Positions 1-7,853 of a stretch of 12,885 nucleotides of DNA are shown here, piece by piece. The stretch comes from Acanthamoeba sp. SK_2022b (taxonomy: Eukaryota > Discosea > Longamoebia > Acanthamoebidae). A program made the translations under genes and the position numbers. Within the stretch, counting starts at the first letter, position 1. Each line of letters begins with the position of its first letter. Below the pieces are notes generated by a model. It saw only the letters and a list, made by a program, of their open reading frames with translations. It made no database searches and had not been told where the DNA came from. The stretch covers positions 1 to 12,885 of the forward strand of contig JANDJZ010000397.1 in assembly GCA_027943245.1 (NCBI GenBank). The letters are read 5' to 3'.

Positions 1-33
1 CGTGCTGACCTCGGTCTGCGATGTGTGGTCCAG
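1..33 (+). other. 3' end of an intron of the ABCG gene
   Basis: A branch-point-like CTGAC at 4-8 and a terminal CAG at 31-33 precede CCG ACG TCG GGA. The ABCG motif normally reads DEPTSGLDS, and here the DE is missing while the frame is exact from the proline codon. This is best explained by a phase-0 intron ending at 33, with the Walker B DE on the previous exon. Confidence 0.7.
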
Positions 34-1955
34 CCGACGTCGGGACTGGACTCGATGGGCGCCGAGCGCGTGATGAAGGCGATCAAGAACATCGCGGCCA
101 GAGGCACGTCGGTGATCTGCACAATCCACCAGCCCAGCAAGGCCATCTTCAGCATGTTCTCGCACCTGTTGCTTCTCAAGAAGGGTACACGCCCACGCCC
201 AGCCTTGACTTTGAGCTTCCACTCAACCTTTGTGTGTGCGAGCAGGCGGCTATGTCACCTACTTCGGGCCTGTGGGGTCCAGGGAGGGCGACTGCTCCAC
301 GCTGCTCAGCTACCTGGCGTCGCACGGTCATATCATGGACCCCGAAGCCAACCCCGCCGAGTTCATTCTCGAGGTAAGCCTGGACTCTCGTAGTTGTGCG
401 CGTTGCGTGCGATCCACTCATTTGCGTTCGTTTCATGTGTGCTTGTTCAGGTGACCGGCGCAGGCATCACGAAGAAGGGCAAGGTCGACAGTGATGATGA
501 TGAGGACGATGGCAGTAACTCCAAGTTGGCCAAGGACGACGAAAACTACTTCGTGCAGGCCTACAAACAGTCGAGATTCTACGCCGCGGCCGAGCAGGAG
601 CTCACCAACGGCATCTACGCCGCGGCCAAGGTGGCCAAGAGCGGCACAGACGACGGCGAGCGCGAGAAGCGGTGGCATCACAAGATCAAGCGGCGTCTGG
701 GCGATCGCTACGCGAGCCTGCCGACGACGCAGCTGTGGGAGATGTTCCTGCGCGGCATGAAGGGCTACTGGCGCCAGCCGGAGGAGTTTGTCATGAAGCT
801 CTCCCTGCCGATTGTCATGGGCATCGTGCTGGGCACCTACTTCCTCGACCTGGGCCGCGACCAGGCGTCCAACACCCAACGCGTGGGCATGCTCTACTAC
901 GCGCTCCTCTTTTCCAACATGGGCGCCCTTCGTACGCTCCCCTTCGCCCAGCCTGTGTGACACCCAGACGACACGTCATGCTGACGTCACACTCTCTCTG
1001 TTCTGCCTTTCGTTGTCCCAGAGCTCAAGGCCAATTTGATCCTATCGCGACCGCCCATGTACCGCGAACGAGCCTCCCGAACCTACTCGTCGTTCATCTA
1101 CCTGCTCAGTCTCATCTCAGTTGAACTGCCCTACATCTTGATCAACACCGTCACCTTTGTGTACTAAGCCCCACCACCAACACGTCACAACTCACCACGG
1201 ACAACTGACATCGCGTGTTTGTCCAGTGTCCCGGTCTACTTCATCTCAGGCTTGCAGTACGACGCGGGCAAGTTCTGGATCTTCTTCGCGCTGTACCTGC
1301 TGGCCAACCTTATCTCGCTGGTGGTGGTCTACACGCTCTGCTTCTCGGCGCCCAACATCGCCGTGGCCAACGTCATGGCCGGCCTAGTGTTCACCGTCCT
1401 CTCCATGTTCGCTGGCTTCCTCATCACGCGCGACAAGATCCCCAACTACTGGATCTGGATGTACGTGGCCACCACACTTCATCATCGCCGTGCCAGCGCC
1501 AGCGCTCACACACTAGATCTCGTCCTCTTTGACAGGCATTACCTCGACGTCAACATGTACCCCATCGAGGCCCTCCTCATCAACGAAGTCAAGGGCATGG
1601 ACTTCCACTGCTCCAACAGCGAGCTCGTAGCGGTACGTTCATCAATCTGTTTATGGTTTTTATATTGTTATTCTGTTAATAGTTTTTATTATTAGATTAT
1701 TACAATTTCATTTCATTTTTGTCGGTTGCTGAAGAACTTTTTCCCGATGCGAAACAGGTGCCGATAGAGCTTACGGCGGGCGGGACGGCGACGGCCTACT
1801 ACTGCCCGATCACGACGGGCGAGCAGTACCTCGACAGCTTGGGCATGTCGGCCGATAACCTGCTCCGCAACTCGCTGGTCATGCTGGGCTGGGTGCTGGC
1901 CCTCTTCATCTCCAGCGCCTTCCTCCTCAAGTGTGTAGTGCACCAGAAGCGATAA
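34..1955 (+). CDS. PDR-type ABCG transporter, C-terminal part (5' end outside window)
   Basis: Membrane ABC exporter of the ABCG/PDR class, expected to use ATP to move hydrophobic compounds or lipids across a membrane; the substrate cannot be read. Exons by splice signals: 34-184, 246-373, 451-931, 1022-1160, 1227-1460, 1536-1632, 1758-1955 (1428 nt, frame continuous). The part seen starts at the D-loop PTSGLDS, followed by the H-loop TIHQPS, so Walker A, the signature and Walker B are upstream. [14 protein letters not shown] junction then leads to an acidic DDDEDD linker. The remainder is a transmembrane domain with about six hydrophobic segments, including [12 protein letters not shown] and the block [18 protein letters not shown], both typical of PDR second halves. 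It ends KCVVHQKR. It may be the second half of a full-size transporter or a half-size one. Family is confident; exact splice points are inferred. Confidence 0.9.
1633..1757 (+). other. AT-rich intron of the ABCG gene
   Basis: This 125-nt intron has donor GTACGT and acceptor AACAG. It is much richer in A and T (TTTTTATATTGTTATT, TTTTTATTATTAG) than the GC-rich exons beside it and is the longest intron of this gene. Removing it joins ELVA to VPIELTAGG in frame; reading through reaches a stop. Confidence 0.8.
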
Positions 1956-2097
1956 TGAATACGCTTATTGTTGTGGTGGTATTGTGGTGACTGGGTGAGG
2001 GAGTCAGACTTCTGGTAGAAGCCGCCACCCCGGCTTCTCCCGTGCTCAAGCGATAATGAATCTGCTCATGTGTTGCTGGGTGAGGGAGTCAGACTTC
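1947..2097 (+). repeat. Partial direct repeat covering the ABCG stop codon
   Basis: Two copies: 1947-2012 and 2048-2097. Both begin AAGCGATAATGAAT and end CTGGGTGAGGGAGTCAGACTTC-like sequence (shared 3' block at 1991-2012 and 2076-2097). The first copy includes the true last codons and TAA of the transporter; the second is a shorter relic carrying the same stop-codon context downstream. Copy 1 has about 16 extra bases in its middle. Confidence 0.85.
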
Positions 2098-2417
2098 CCC
2101 CGTTAGTGTGGGCAAGATGGCGCATGACGTTCTTGGAAAGCAGTTTTGCGTGTATGTTGTTCAGCGCATGGGGCCTTGTCGGCCAATCAGCAGTCGTTGG
2201 TTAAATCCATTCCCCGTAAAAGGTTACCTAATTACCCAATCAACCACGGGAGAATTCCAGCACACGCACGCACCGGAACCCTCCCACCCCTGCCACCAAG
2301 CAACAAGGCACACGACGTTCACGACATCAGAGCACAACAACAGCAACAGCTTTATTCTCCCAGCACAGCCACCACACCACACCCACCTAGACCTCCCACA
2401 CCACAGAGAGCACAGAG
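1956..2417. other. Intergenic region between ABCG and the short repeat-protein gene
   Basis: 462 bases with no convincing gene. It holds the 3' flank of the transporter (partial direct repeat, hairpin) and then the presumed promoter and 5'UTR of the gene starting at 2418. That 5' flank has CCAAT-type sites at 2181-2190 (GGCCAATCAG) and 2235-2239, and a run of CA/CCA-rich sequence up to the start codon. The two open frames that cross it (2108-2428, 2146-2421) are low-complexity His/Thr/Pro-rich and are not supported. No clear TATA box was seen. Confidence 0.6.
2017..2038 (+). other. Hairpin in the ABCG 3' flank
   Basis: A perfect 8-bp stem AGAAGCCG / CGGCTTCT (2017-2024 with 2031-2038) encloses a 6-nt loop, CCACCC. 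It sits 62 nt after the transporter stop, between the two copies of the direct repeat. It could be a 3'UTR structure; its role is unknown. Confidence 0.6.
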
Positions 2418-3697
2418 ATGAGAGGTAGTAGTATGTGTGGTGGTAGCAGCAGGCTGGGCTTCTTCGGTTTTACTTGCACAACTGCACGCATGGCCGTGCT
2501 GCTGGGGCTGGCCCTCGCGCTGGCCCTCCTCCCACACGAGGCCGAGGCCTTCACCTGCACCGCCGTGGCCCAGGGCGGCCAGTGGGGCGACCCCTCCACA
2601 TGGACCGACTGCCACGGGTACACGCCTGGAGCCACCGACAACGTGGTCATACGTGGACCCCAGGCACGAGTCACCATCGCCCCTGGCCTCTCGGTTCGAG
2701 TGGCCTTCCTGTCTCTGGACAGCTCGGCCAGCCTCACCAACCACGGTAATACCCCCACCCCGGCCTCTTTTTAATCTGCTACGTCTACCTCGAGTAGGAG
2801 ATTCGAGTAGTAGCATAAGCTGAAGATTTGGAGTTGTTTGGGGTTGGGTCTCAGGCGCGCTGCGAGTACGCAGCCTCCAGGTCAACCAGGCGGCCGTGCG
2901 CTCGACGGGCCCCCTGTACGTCCTCGGCTCCCACAGCGGGGCCTCCCTCACCTGCTACTCCTCACGGATCGAGCTGTCGCACGATCTCGTCCTCGCCGGA
3001 ACCTACGGAGGTGCGTCCCTGACCCTTTCTCGAACGCTGGCCTGCACCAGTCCATGTTCGTCCTCGTTGTGTTGGCGAACTTGTGCTACGTCAAGGCTCA
3101 CATCTATTTTTATGGTTTTCTCTTTTTTCTTTCTTTTTCTTCTTTTTCTTTTTGCTCTTTTTTGTGTTTCACAGCCTCAGCCTACCTGTCGGGCTGCGAG
3201 GCGACCGTGGAGGGCTCGGTCAACGTGACCACGGGCGACTCGTCGATCGCTCGGCTGAGCCTCTACTTCCAGAGCCGCGTGAGCGTGGCGGGCGACCTGA
3301 CCCTCGTCGGCGGCTCGCTCTCCAACAGCCGCGCGCGCTCCGACTCGGGCCTGTGGCTGCAGGACGACTCCCACCTCCAGGTGACCTCACTCCACCTCTG
3401 CCCTCGCCCACCTAACACTTCACTGAAGATTGCGTGCTCAGGTCGGCGGCGATGTGCGCCTCTCGACGCGAGGCCTGGCCGAAGGCAACTGGTACAGCTC
3501 GGGCACGGTCGGCGTGATGCTGGTGGGCGCCGAGGCGGTGGTCGGGGGCGACCTCGTCGTGGAGTCGGGCGACGCCCTGACCTCGCGCACCGGCCACGCC
3601 TATATCTCCGCGGGGTATGACCTCGACGACTACCTTAACGGAAACCTGGACACCCAAGCCGCCGCCACCGGCTCCCTCATCGTCTTCGGTGCCGCCA

Positions 3698-3774
<77 letters not shown>

Positions 3775-5023
3775 CTCTCTCTCTCTCTCTTGCTCTCCTT
3801 TCGCTGCTAACCTTATCGCACACGTGCAGGCTCGGTGACTGTCCGCTCTGGCTCGGTGATGGGCCACAGCCAGGAGAGCAGCGGCCTCCCCGCCGGCCGC
3901 GCCTACATCAATCTGGTCAAGGGCGCGCTCCTCGCCAACGGCACCCACTCCAGCGTGCTCGTGCAGAGCGGCAACTCTGGCGCCAGGTTCGAGTCACGCC
4001 TCCCTTCGCCGCCGCCGCCACCTTAATCGTTGCTTACGTGGCATCTCTCCCTTGTGTGTGTGTCTGCCACAGCGTGATCGACGGCGGCGCCGGAGCCGAT
4101 GCGCACGTGCAGCTGGGCTTTGGGAGCCAGATGGTGGTGACCCATGACCTCGCCGTGGAGGGCGGCAACGGCGGCGACGGCGGGCGAGGCCACCGCGCAG
4201 GTTCGTGAACCACTCCCCCACTCCCTCTCCCCCCTTCTCCGATTGGTGGTCGGCTGGCTGACCTGTCTCCGTCGCTCGGCCCGCAGGCGACGCAGCTGGC
4301 GTGGTCCTCCGCGTCAGCGAGGGGGGAGAGGCGAGGGTTGGCGGCGACCTCCTTCTGGTGGCCGGAAACGGCGGGGAGAGCTCGACCGACAGCAGAGCGG
4401 CGAGCCACGCCGGCGCGGGAGGTAAGGCGCAGCTCCCACTCCCTCTCACTCACACTCTCTCTCTCTCTCTCTCCTTTTATTAACTGGACGATCGGCGGCG
4501 ATTCAGGCGAGGCCGAGGTGACGGTGACGTCCCAAGGGAGCATCGACGTGGCCGGCGACGTGCTCGTGGCCTCCGGGTCGGCCGGTCGCGGGTCGGTGGG
4601 CGCCAACGCGGGCAAGCCCCGCATCAACCTGGTACCACCGCGACGCCATGATGACGACGATGGCGATGATGGTTGTACTAACGGCGATCACCGCTACAGG
4701 GCACGGAGTTTGAGATGGTGGAGACGATCGCCGCGGCGACGTCGGAGGCAGCGCGTTACGTCGGGGCGGGCGACGCCGGCGAGATGAGGGTGGGGGGCAA
4801 GGTGACCCTCTGCGGCGGCGCGCCGAGCTCATCAACCTACCAGGGCTGGCCAGGCGACGATGCGGACGACGCGAGGCTACTGGACGATCGTATGGCGCCG
4901 GAGGAGGAGCAGTCGGCGGCGAGTGGTCTCATGGGGGAGGCTTCGGGAGCCAGCAGCGTGCATGCCAGCAGTTCGGTGGTGGCTGGCTTGAAGGGAGTCT
5001 ATCGCGCCTTCTGCCGCGCGTAA
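2418..5023 (+). CDS. Secreted beta-solenoid-like repeat protein, short paralogue (601 aa)
   Basis: Exons 2418-2745, 2855-3010, 3175-3380, 3442-3688, 3830-3986, 4073-4200, 4287-4421, 4507-4631, 4700-5023; total 1806 nt, frame continuous. An N-terminal hydrophobic signal (residues about 25-44, ending HEAEA) is followed by FTC and a GGQW...TWTDC...NVVIRGP module resembling the start of G8-like beta-rich extracellular domains. From about residue 185, rung-like units such as VAGDLTLVGG, VGGDVRLSTR, VVGGDLVVESGD, VGGDLLLVAGNGG and VAGDVLVASGSAG recur, a pattern expected of a right-handed beta-helix. The last about 70 residues are acidic and Ser/Ala-rich with no anchor. Starts at 2418 or in frame at 2490 (giving a compact 20-residue signal more like the paralogue) are both possible. 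It is a paralogue of the - strand gene at 7854-12340, with the same intron phases. The function is unrecognised; a surface or matrix role is inferred. Confidence 0.85.
3011..3174 (+). other. Intron 2 of the short paralogue, with an unusually long T tract
   Basis: A 164-nt intron, donor GTGCGT. A stretch at about 3106-3170 is almost pure T/C with many T runs, far longer than the pyrimidine tracts of neighbouring introns. Two acceptors, at 3174 and 3180, both keep the frame. Alignment length with the paralogue (ASAYLSGC against VYAELEEC) favours 3174. Confidence 0.75.
3698..3790 (+). repeat. Compound microsatellite (CT)n(CA)n(CT)n inside intron 4
   Basis: About 10 CT units, then about 27 CA units to 3771, then about 10 CT units, all within the intron 3689-3829 of the short paralogue. 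Reading through it produces an artificial His-Thr run, so it is not coding. The splice signals around it (donor at 3689, acceptor GCAG at 3829) restore GSVTVRSGS, which is conserved in the paralogue. Confidence 0.95.
4447..4474 (+). repeat. CT-rich microsatellite in intron 7 of the short paralogue
   Basis: A short (CT)n run preceded by CTCACTCACA lies in the intron 4422-4506. It has the same CT/CA flavour and the same sense-strand orientation as the larger repeat in intron 4 and those in introns of the opposite-strand paralogue. Confidence 0.8.
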
Positions 5024-5125
5024 AGACGCGAGGGCAAGCCCAAGACCCCATGTACCGTATATATGTAAACCAACAAAAATGAACCCCATCCACACACGGA
5101 CGCAAGTTGAAGTTCTTGTTGACCA

Positions 5126-6156
5126 CTACTTGGGGCCCCAGACCTCGAGCTCCGCCACGTGGTATGCGTAGTTCGTGCCTGTCGTGGGATCGTACAGTGT
5201 GCACGATGTCAGGTCGTGGCTGAAGTTAACCATCTCCGTAGAGCGCATCCTGGAAACGTTCCATTTCAGCGAGCCGCTGGGAGTGGACATGATAAAAGCG
5301 AATGACCTCGAGTCAGCTCTGCGTCCACGTGCGGAACATTCATATCCGCCGAAGATGTTACCCTCTCGACCTCGGGCAACGAGAAAGGTATCAGGCTTCC
5401 CAAAGCACAGCCGCTGGAAAGTGGCCAGATCGTAGCCGTCACGCGACGCCCGAAACAGTAGATGCCACTCCGGAGTCGATGCCGAGGCCCCGATTGACTG
5501 GCTGCGCCACTCGAGAAGCTTGTGTTGATGCTCTTCGTGGGCAGCAAACACGAGGGAATCCGAGAACGGCAGTGCCGTGGCCGGGGCGAGGGTAGGCAGG
5601 CTCTCGAACTGGTAGAACTCGAGTTCGAGCTCGAGCTCCCTCTTGGAGGCAGAGTCGAGAGGCCAAACCATCTCTCCCGTGCGGAGGTAGTTGAGAAGAA
5701 CGCGAAAGTGCTTTCCGTCCCTGAGGCTCAGCCGATCAGCGAGGCTGGGCTTGGGTGGTACTTAGGTGGACACTGCACTTACCTATCGATGAAGAAGGCC
5801 CCGTTCTCGTCCGTGTCGGCCTTCCACTCGCCCGAGAACATGGCCGCAAGGAAAGACCTGGGCTCGCGGGTGCGCAGCGTTTCAAGGGAGGTCACGAAGA
5901 GCTTGCCGCCCACGTTGAGCTTCACGCGCGACTCGAACTGGGTGGTATCCTTGAGCTTGGCGCGCATCTCCTGGAAAGCGTTTCGCTCGGCCTCGAACTC
6001 CTCCTTCTCCACTATTAGACCCTTTTCGCGCTGCTTCACCAACTCTATCCACCGTTGTCCGCAGTTGGTGATTTCTTCATCTAATCTGGCAACTGGTGTC
6101 GTCTTCACCAGAGGCTCGCTGTCTCTTTCGTTGGTTGGGGTGCGTGTAGTGTTCAT
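5126..6156 (-). CDS. BTB/POZ (KCTD-type T1) and TLDc domain protein (322 aa)
   Basis: Two exons, 6156-5783 and 5720-5126, joined across a 62-nt intron (donor GTAAGT, acceptor CTCAG), 969 nt with the frame kept. Residues about 20-65 are charged and probably coiled coil (EKEEFEAERNAFQEM). Then comes a T1-type BTB domain: VKLNVGGKLFVTSLETL, FLAAMFSGEW, and across the splice IDRDGKHFRVLLNYLRTGE. The C-terminal half resembles a TLDc domain: WHLLFRASRDGYDLATFQR, FLVARGREGNIFGGY, and a final VAELEVWGPK. BTB domains of this kind oligomerise, and some act as cullin-3 adaptors; TLDc proteins in animals are linked to oxidative-stress resistance and V-ATPase binding. The role here is inferred only. The ATG at 6156 is chosen because upstream sequence in the open frame looks like a 5' leader. 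The gene is convergent with the short paralogue, with a 102-nt gap. Confidence 0.88.
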
Positions 6157-6244
6157 GGAGGCTATGTTTAACTGTCGCGGCTGCGTTTTTTGAAAGGTAG
6201 CCCTGCCATGTAATGGACAGTTGGGCACAAAGTGCCTTAAAACG

Positions 6245-6254
6245 GGCCAATCAG
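6245..6254 (-). promoter_or_regulatory. CCAAT-box candidate of the BTB-TLDc gene
   Basis: GGCCAATCAG on the + strand (CTGATTGGCC on the gene's strand) sits 89 nt upstream of the start codon. The same decamer occurs at 2181-2190 upstream of the short paralogue. Placement is reasonable for a CCAAT element; there is no functional evidence. Confidence 0.4.
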
Positions 6255-6415
6255 TGGCCAGAACTGTTTCTCCGTCCGGAGCACTTCTTGGTGCGGGAAC
6301 AGTTTTTTTTGGTCGCGACCGCACAAATCAGAACGCGCGCAAGTTGGGGGTGTGCAAAAGTGTGCAAATATGCGCAGAAAGGCACGACGTCCTTGTGGAA
6401 CAGGTCACGAGCACA

Positions 6416-6423
6416 TATAAATA
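6416..6423 (+). promoter_or_regulatory. TATA-box-like TATAAATA
   Basis: A good TATA consensus on the + strand with no recognisable + strand protein gene after it; only poly(A)-signal-like AATAAA motifs follow from 6509. It may be a chance AT-rich site or belong to a short untranslated transcript. Confidence 0.35.
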
Positions 6424-6518
6424 CACACAGAAGATACTCTTTGCCTCAACAGCTACACATATATGACAAAGGCGGTGGTTGTAATCTGTAAAAAGAGGGT
6501 CAAAGATTAATAAATAAA

Positions 6519-7318
6519 TCAAATAAATGACAGCAAAAACGTGCCTTCTTGTTCGTGTAGTGTGCACGTCGCCTCCAATGTGCGACATTGGACAGTGGAA
6601 ATCTTGCAGGAGATGTCATTTGTGGCGATCTTGGGTTCTTGGGGACTGCAAAGCATGACGTCATGGTGCAATGGAATGTCCTTTGCCCACACAAGGTCCA
6701 GAAAAGAGGAGAGCTCACCAACGAACAAGTAAAAGCAAAAAAATGAAAGGAAAAGCAATGTACCTGCAGGTTGTGACGCTGAGCACCAAATGCTGGGCTC
6801 ATGTAGGTGATGATCTTTGCCGGCGTCATTGTGACCATGAAGTTACATGCAGGTCAACCTCCAAACTTGAATGATGCTTGATCTTCTTGAACAGCTGCAT
6901 TAGGAGAACGCCACTTGTGCACTTGCACACCATCAACAAGAAGTGTGATCTGGCCCTTGAACTTGGGGTCGTCAATGGCCTCTTTGGAGATAGCTTTCTG
7001 TTCGGCGAGTGTGTACCGGTTTTCAACCTGTTCATGAGCCCATGGGACCAATGCGGCATGGAGAGCGCCAAAGTGCTGGCAAAAATCAGAGTGAGGGATG
7101 CCAGTCTTCTTTTGCAGTAGACGATACGCTGGGTGGTACAGTAGCCAGTACAAAAAAGCGTACACACAGTCCTCCACATTCCACCCTCCATAAAGAACTG
7201 GAGGAGGAGTAGCAGATTGTATGGCAGCTATGTCTGAAGCTACAGTATCAGGATGCAAGCGCCAGCTGACTTCATCCTGCAAGCGGTGTAGTTTGAGTGT
7301 GTTGATGCGTTTGCTCAT
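6519..7318 (-). pseudogene. DDE-transposase-like gene, decayed
   Basis: Reading leftward from an ATG at 7318 in a strong context (GCCACCACCATG), 154 codons run to a TGA at 6854-6856. The same frame then stays open and meaningful (FMVTMTPAKIITYMSP, AFGAQRHN), and a 50-nt intron (donor at 6763, acceptor at 6714) joins in frame to about 64 more codons ending at 6519. LVDGVQVHKWRSP, then ASFKFGG, then GAQRHN follows the order of the DDE transposase core (first-Asp DG, S-x-K, GSxHD) of Harbinger/IS5-like elements. The region before it (FLYWLLYHPAYRLLQKKTGI) fits their helical N-terminal part. The usual HD reads HN here, and with the TGA this suggests an inactive relic. The family call is moderate, and a host gene with an uncaught intron is the alternative. 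Confidence 0.55.
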
Positions 7319-7420
7319 GGTGGTGGCTGTGCGTTGTTTGCTGATGGAATTTTTTTTTTATTTATCTGTTTTGTGGAAACAGTGGGGTGACAGGCCGCCG
7401 CTTAGCCGACGCCTTGCACT

Positions 7421-7533
7421 GGACATCCATAGGATATCCACTGGACAACTGGAGGGCTAGCTGTCTGGATGTCCGAAAGGTAGGTCTCGCACTAACAAGC
7501 ACTGGATAACCAAAAGCTATCCTAAGGACATCC
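7421..7533. repeat. Cluster of GGAYATCC-type motifs with an inverted pair
   Basis: GGACATCC at 7421 and 7526, GGATATCC at 7432, GGATGTCC at 7467, plus near matches GGATAACC at 7504 and GCTATCC at 7516. The 16-mers at 7421-7436 and 7518-7533 are imperfect reverse complements (13 of 16 match). The cluster lies 100-215 bp upstream of the transposase-like start, where subterminal transposase-binding sites could be expected. Confidence 0.6.
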
Positions 7534-7712
7534 TCCATTGAACAAGTGATTGAGGAGTCAAGAACTTCTGTGTGCCGTGAGCAGCTGCGCGTGCCCTGTG
7601 GGGCTGATGAGGAGCAACTTCTCCTCTGACATCATCAAGTGGATACCATTGTTAGTGTTTTAGTAAACAACCGTTACCGTTGATAACTGTGCCCATTGAG
7701 CGAGCAAAAAAC

Positions 7713-7750
7713 TTCTGGTTTTGTGCGCTTGTGCACGATCAAAACCAGAA
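7713..7750. repeat. Perfect 11-bp inverted repeat, 16-nt spacer
   Basis: TTCTGGTTTTG (7713-7723) and CAAAACCAGAA (7740-7750). It could form a hairpin about 105 nt beyond the stop of the long paralogue, or be a remnant terminal inverted repeat. The flanks carry GCGAGC on the left and TCGTTCGCGC on the right, a weak extension. Confidence 0.7.
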
Positions 7751-7853
7751 AAAATCGTTCGCGCACAGAGCAGTGCTCAACAACGAACTGTTTTGAATAT
7801 GTGCTCTCCACCGCACATAAAATTATCTACTTTTGTTTGTAACCCTTACACGC

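Larger units (their letters stand above)
6157..6518. other. Intergenic region upstream of the BTB-TLDc gene
   Basis: 362 bases without a supported gene. On the - strand it should hold the promoter of the BTB gene, and a CCAAT box (GGCCAATCAG on +, 6245-6254) lies about 90 nt before its ATG. On the + strand there is a TATAAATA at 6416-6423 followed about 95 nt later, from 6509, by clustered AATAAA hexamers. No tRNA or rRNA signature was recognised. Confidence 0.55.
7319..7853. other. Intergenic region between the transposase relic and the long paralogue
   Basis: 535 bases without a gene. It contains the promoter side of the transposase-like gene (poly-A/T near 7350), the GGAYATCC motif cluster (7421-7533), a short hairpin at 7610-7625, and an 11-bp perfect inverted repeat at 7713-7750. 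A TAACCGTTACCGTTGATAACTG-like stretch near 7669-7689 contains several MYB-type AACNG words. The last about 100 bases are the 3' flank of the long paralogue. No AATAAA was seen on the - strand. Confidence 0.55.

Noticed and set aside
25..60. VQPTSGLDS as an ABC protein with Gln in place of the catalytic Glu
   Set aside because: GGTCCAG reads better as the end of an intron; the DE would be on the upstream exon, outside the window.
433..963. 176-codon open frame on the - strand
   Set aside because: It is the antisense shadow of the largest ABCG exon, with no family signature.
2352..2951. 199-codon open frame on the - strand
   Set aside because: It lies opposite exons 1-2 of the short paralogue, crosses its splice sites and has low-complexity composition.
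3698..3790. CRISPR or other regularly spaced array
   Set aside because: It is a simple dinucleotide repeat with no spacers.
3617..3838. Protein with a long His-Thr run
   Set aside because: It arises from translating the intronic CA microsatellite.
6157..6518. tRNA or other small structured RNA gene
   Set aside because: No A-box/B-box pair or cloverleaf could be found by eye.
7604..7630. CTGATGAG followed by a stem-loop, like a hammerhead ribozyme core
   Set aside because: After the stem the required GAAA is absent (the sequence is CTGACATC), and no flanking stems I and III were found.
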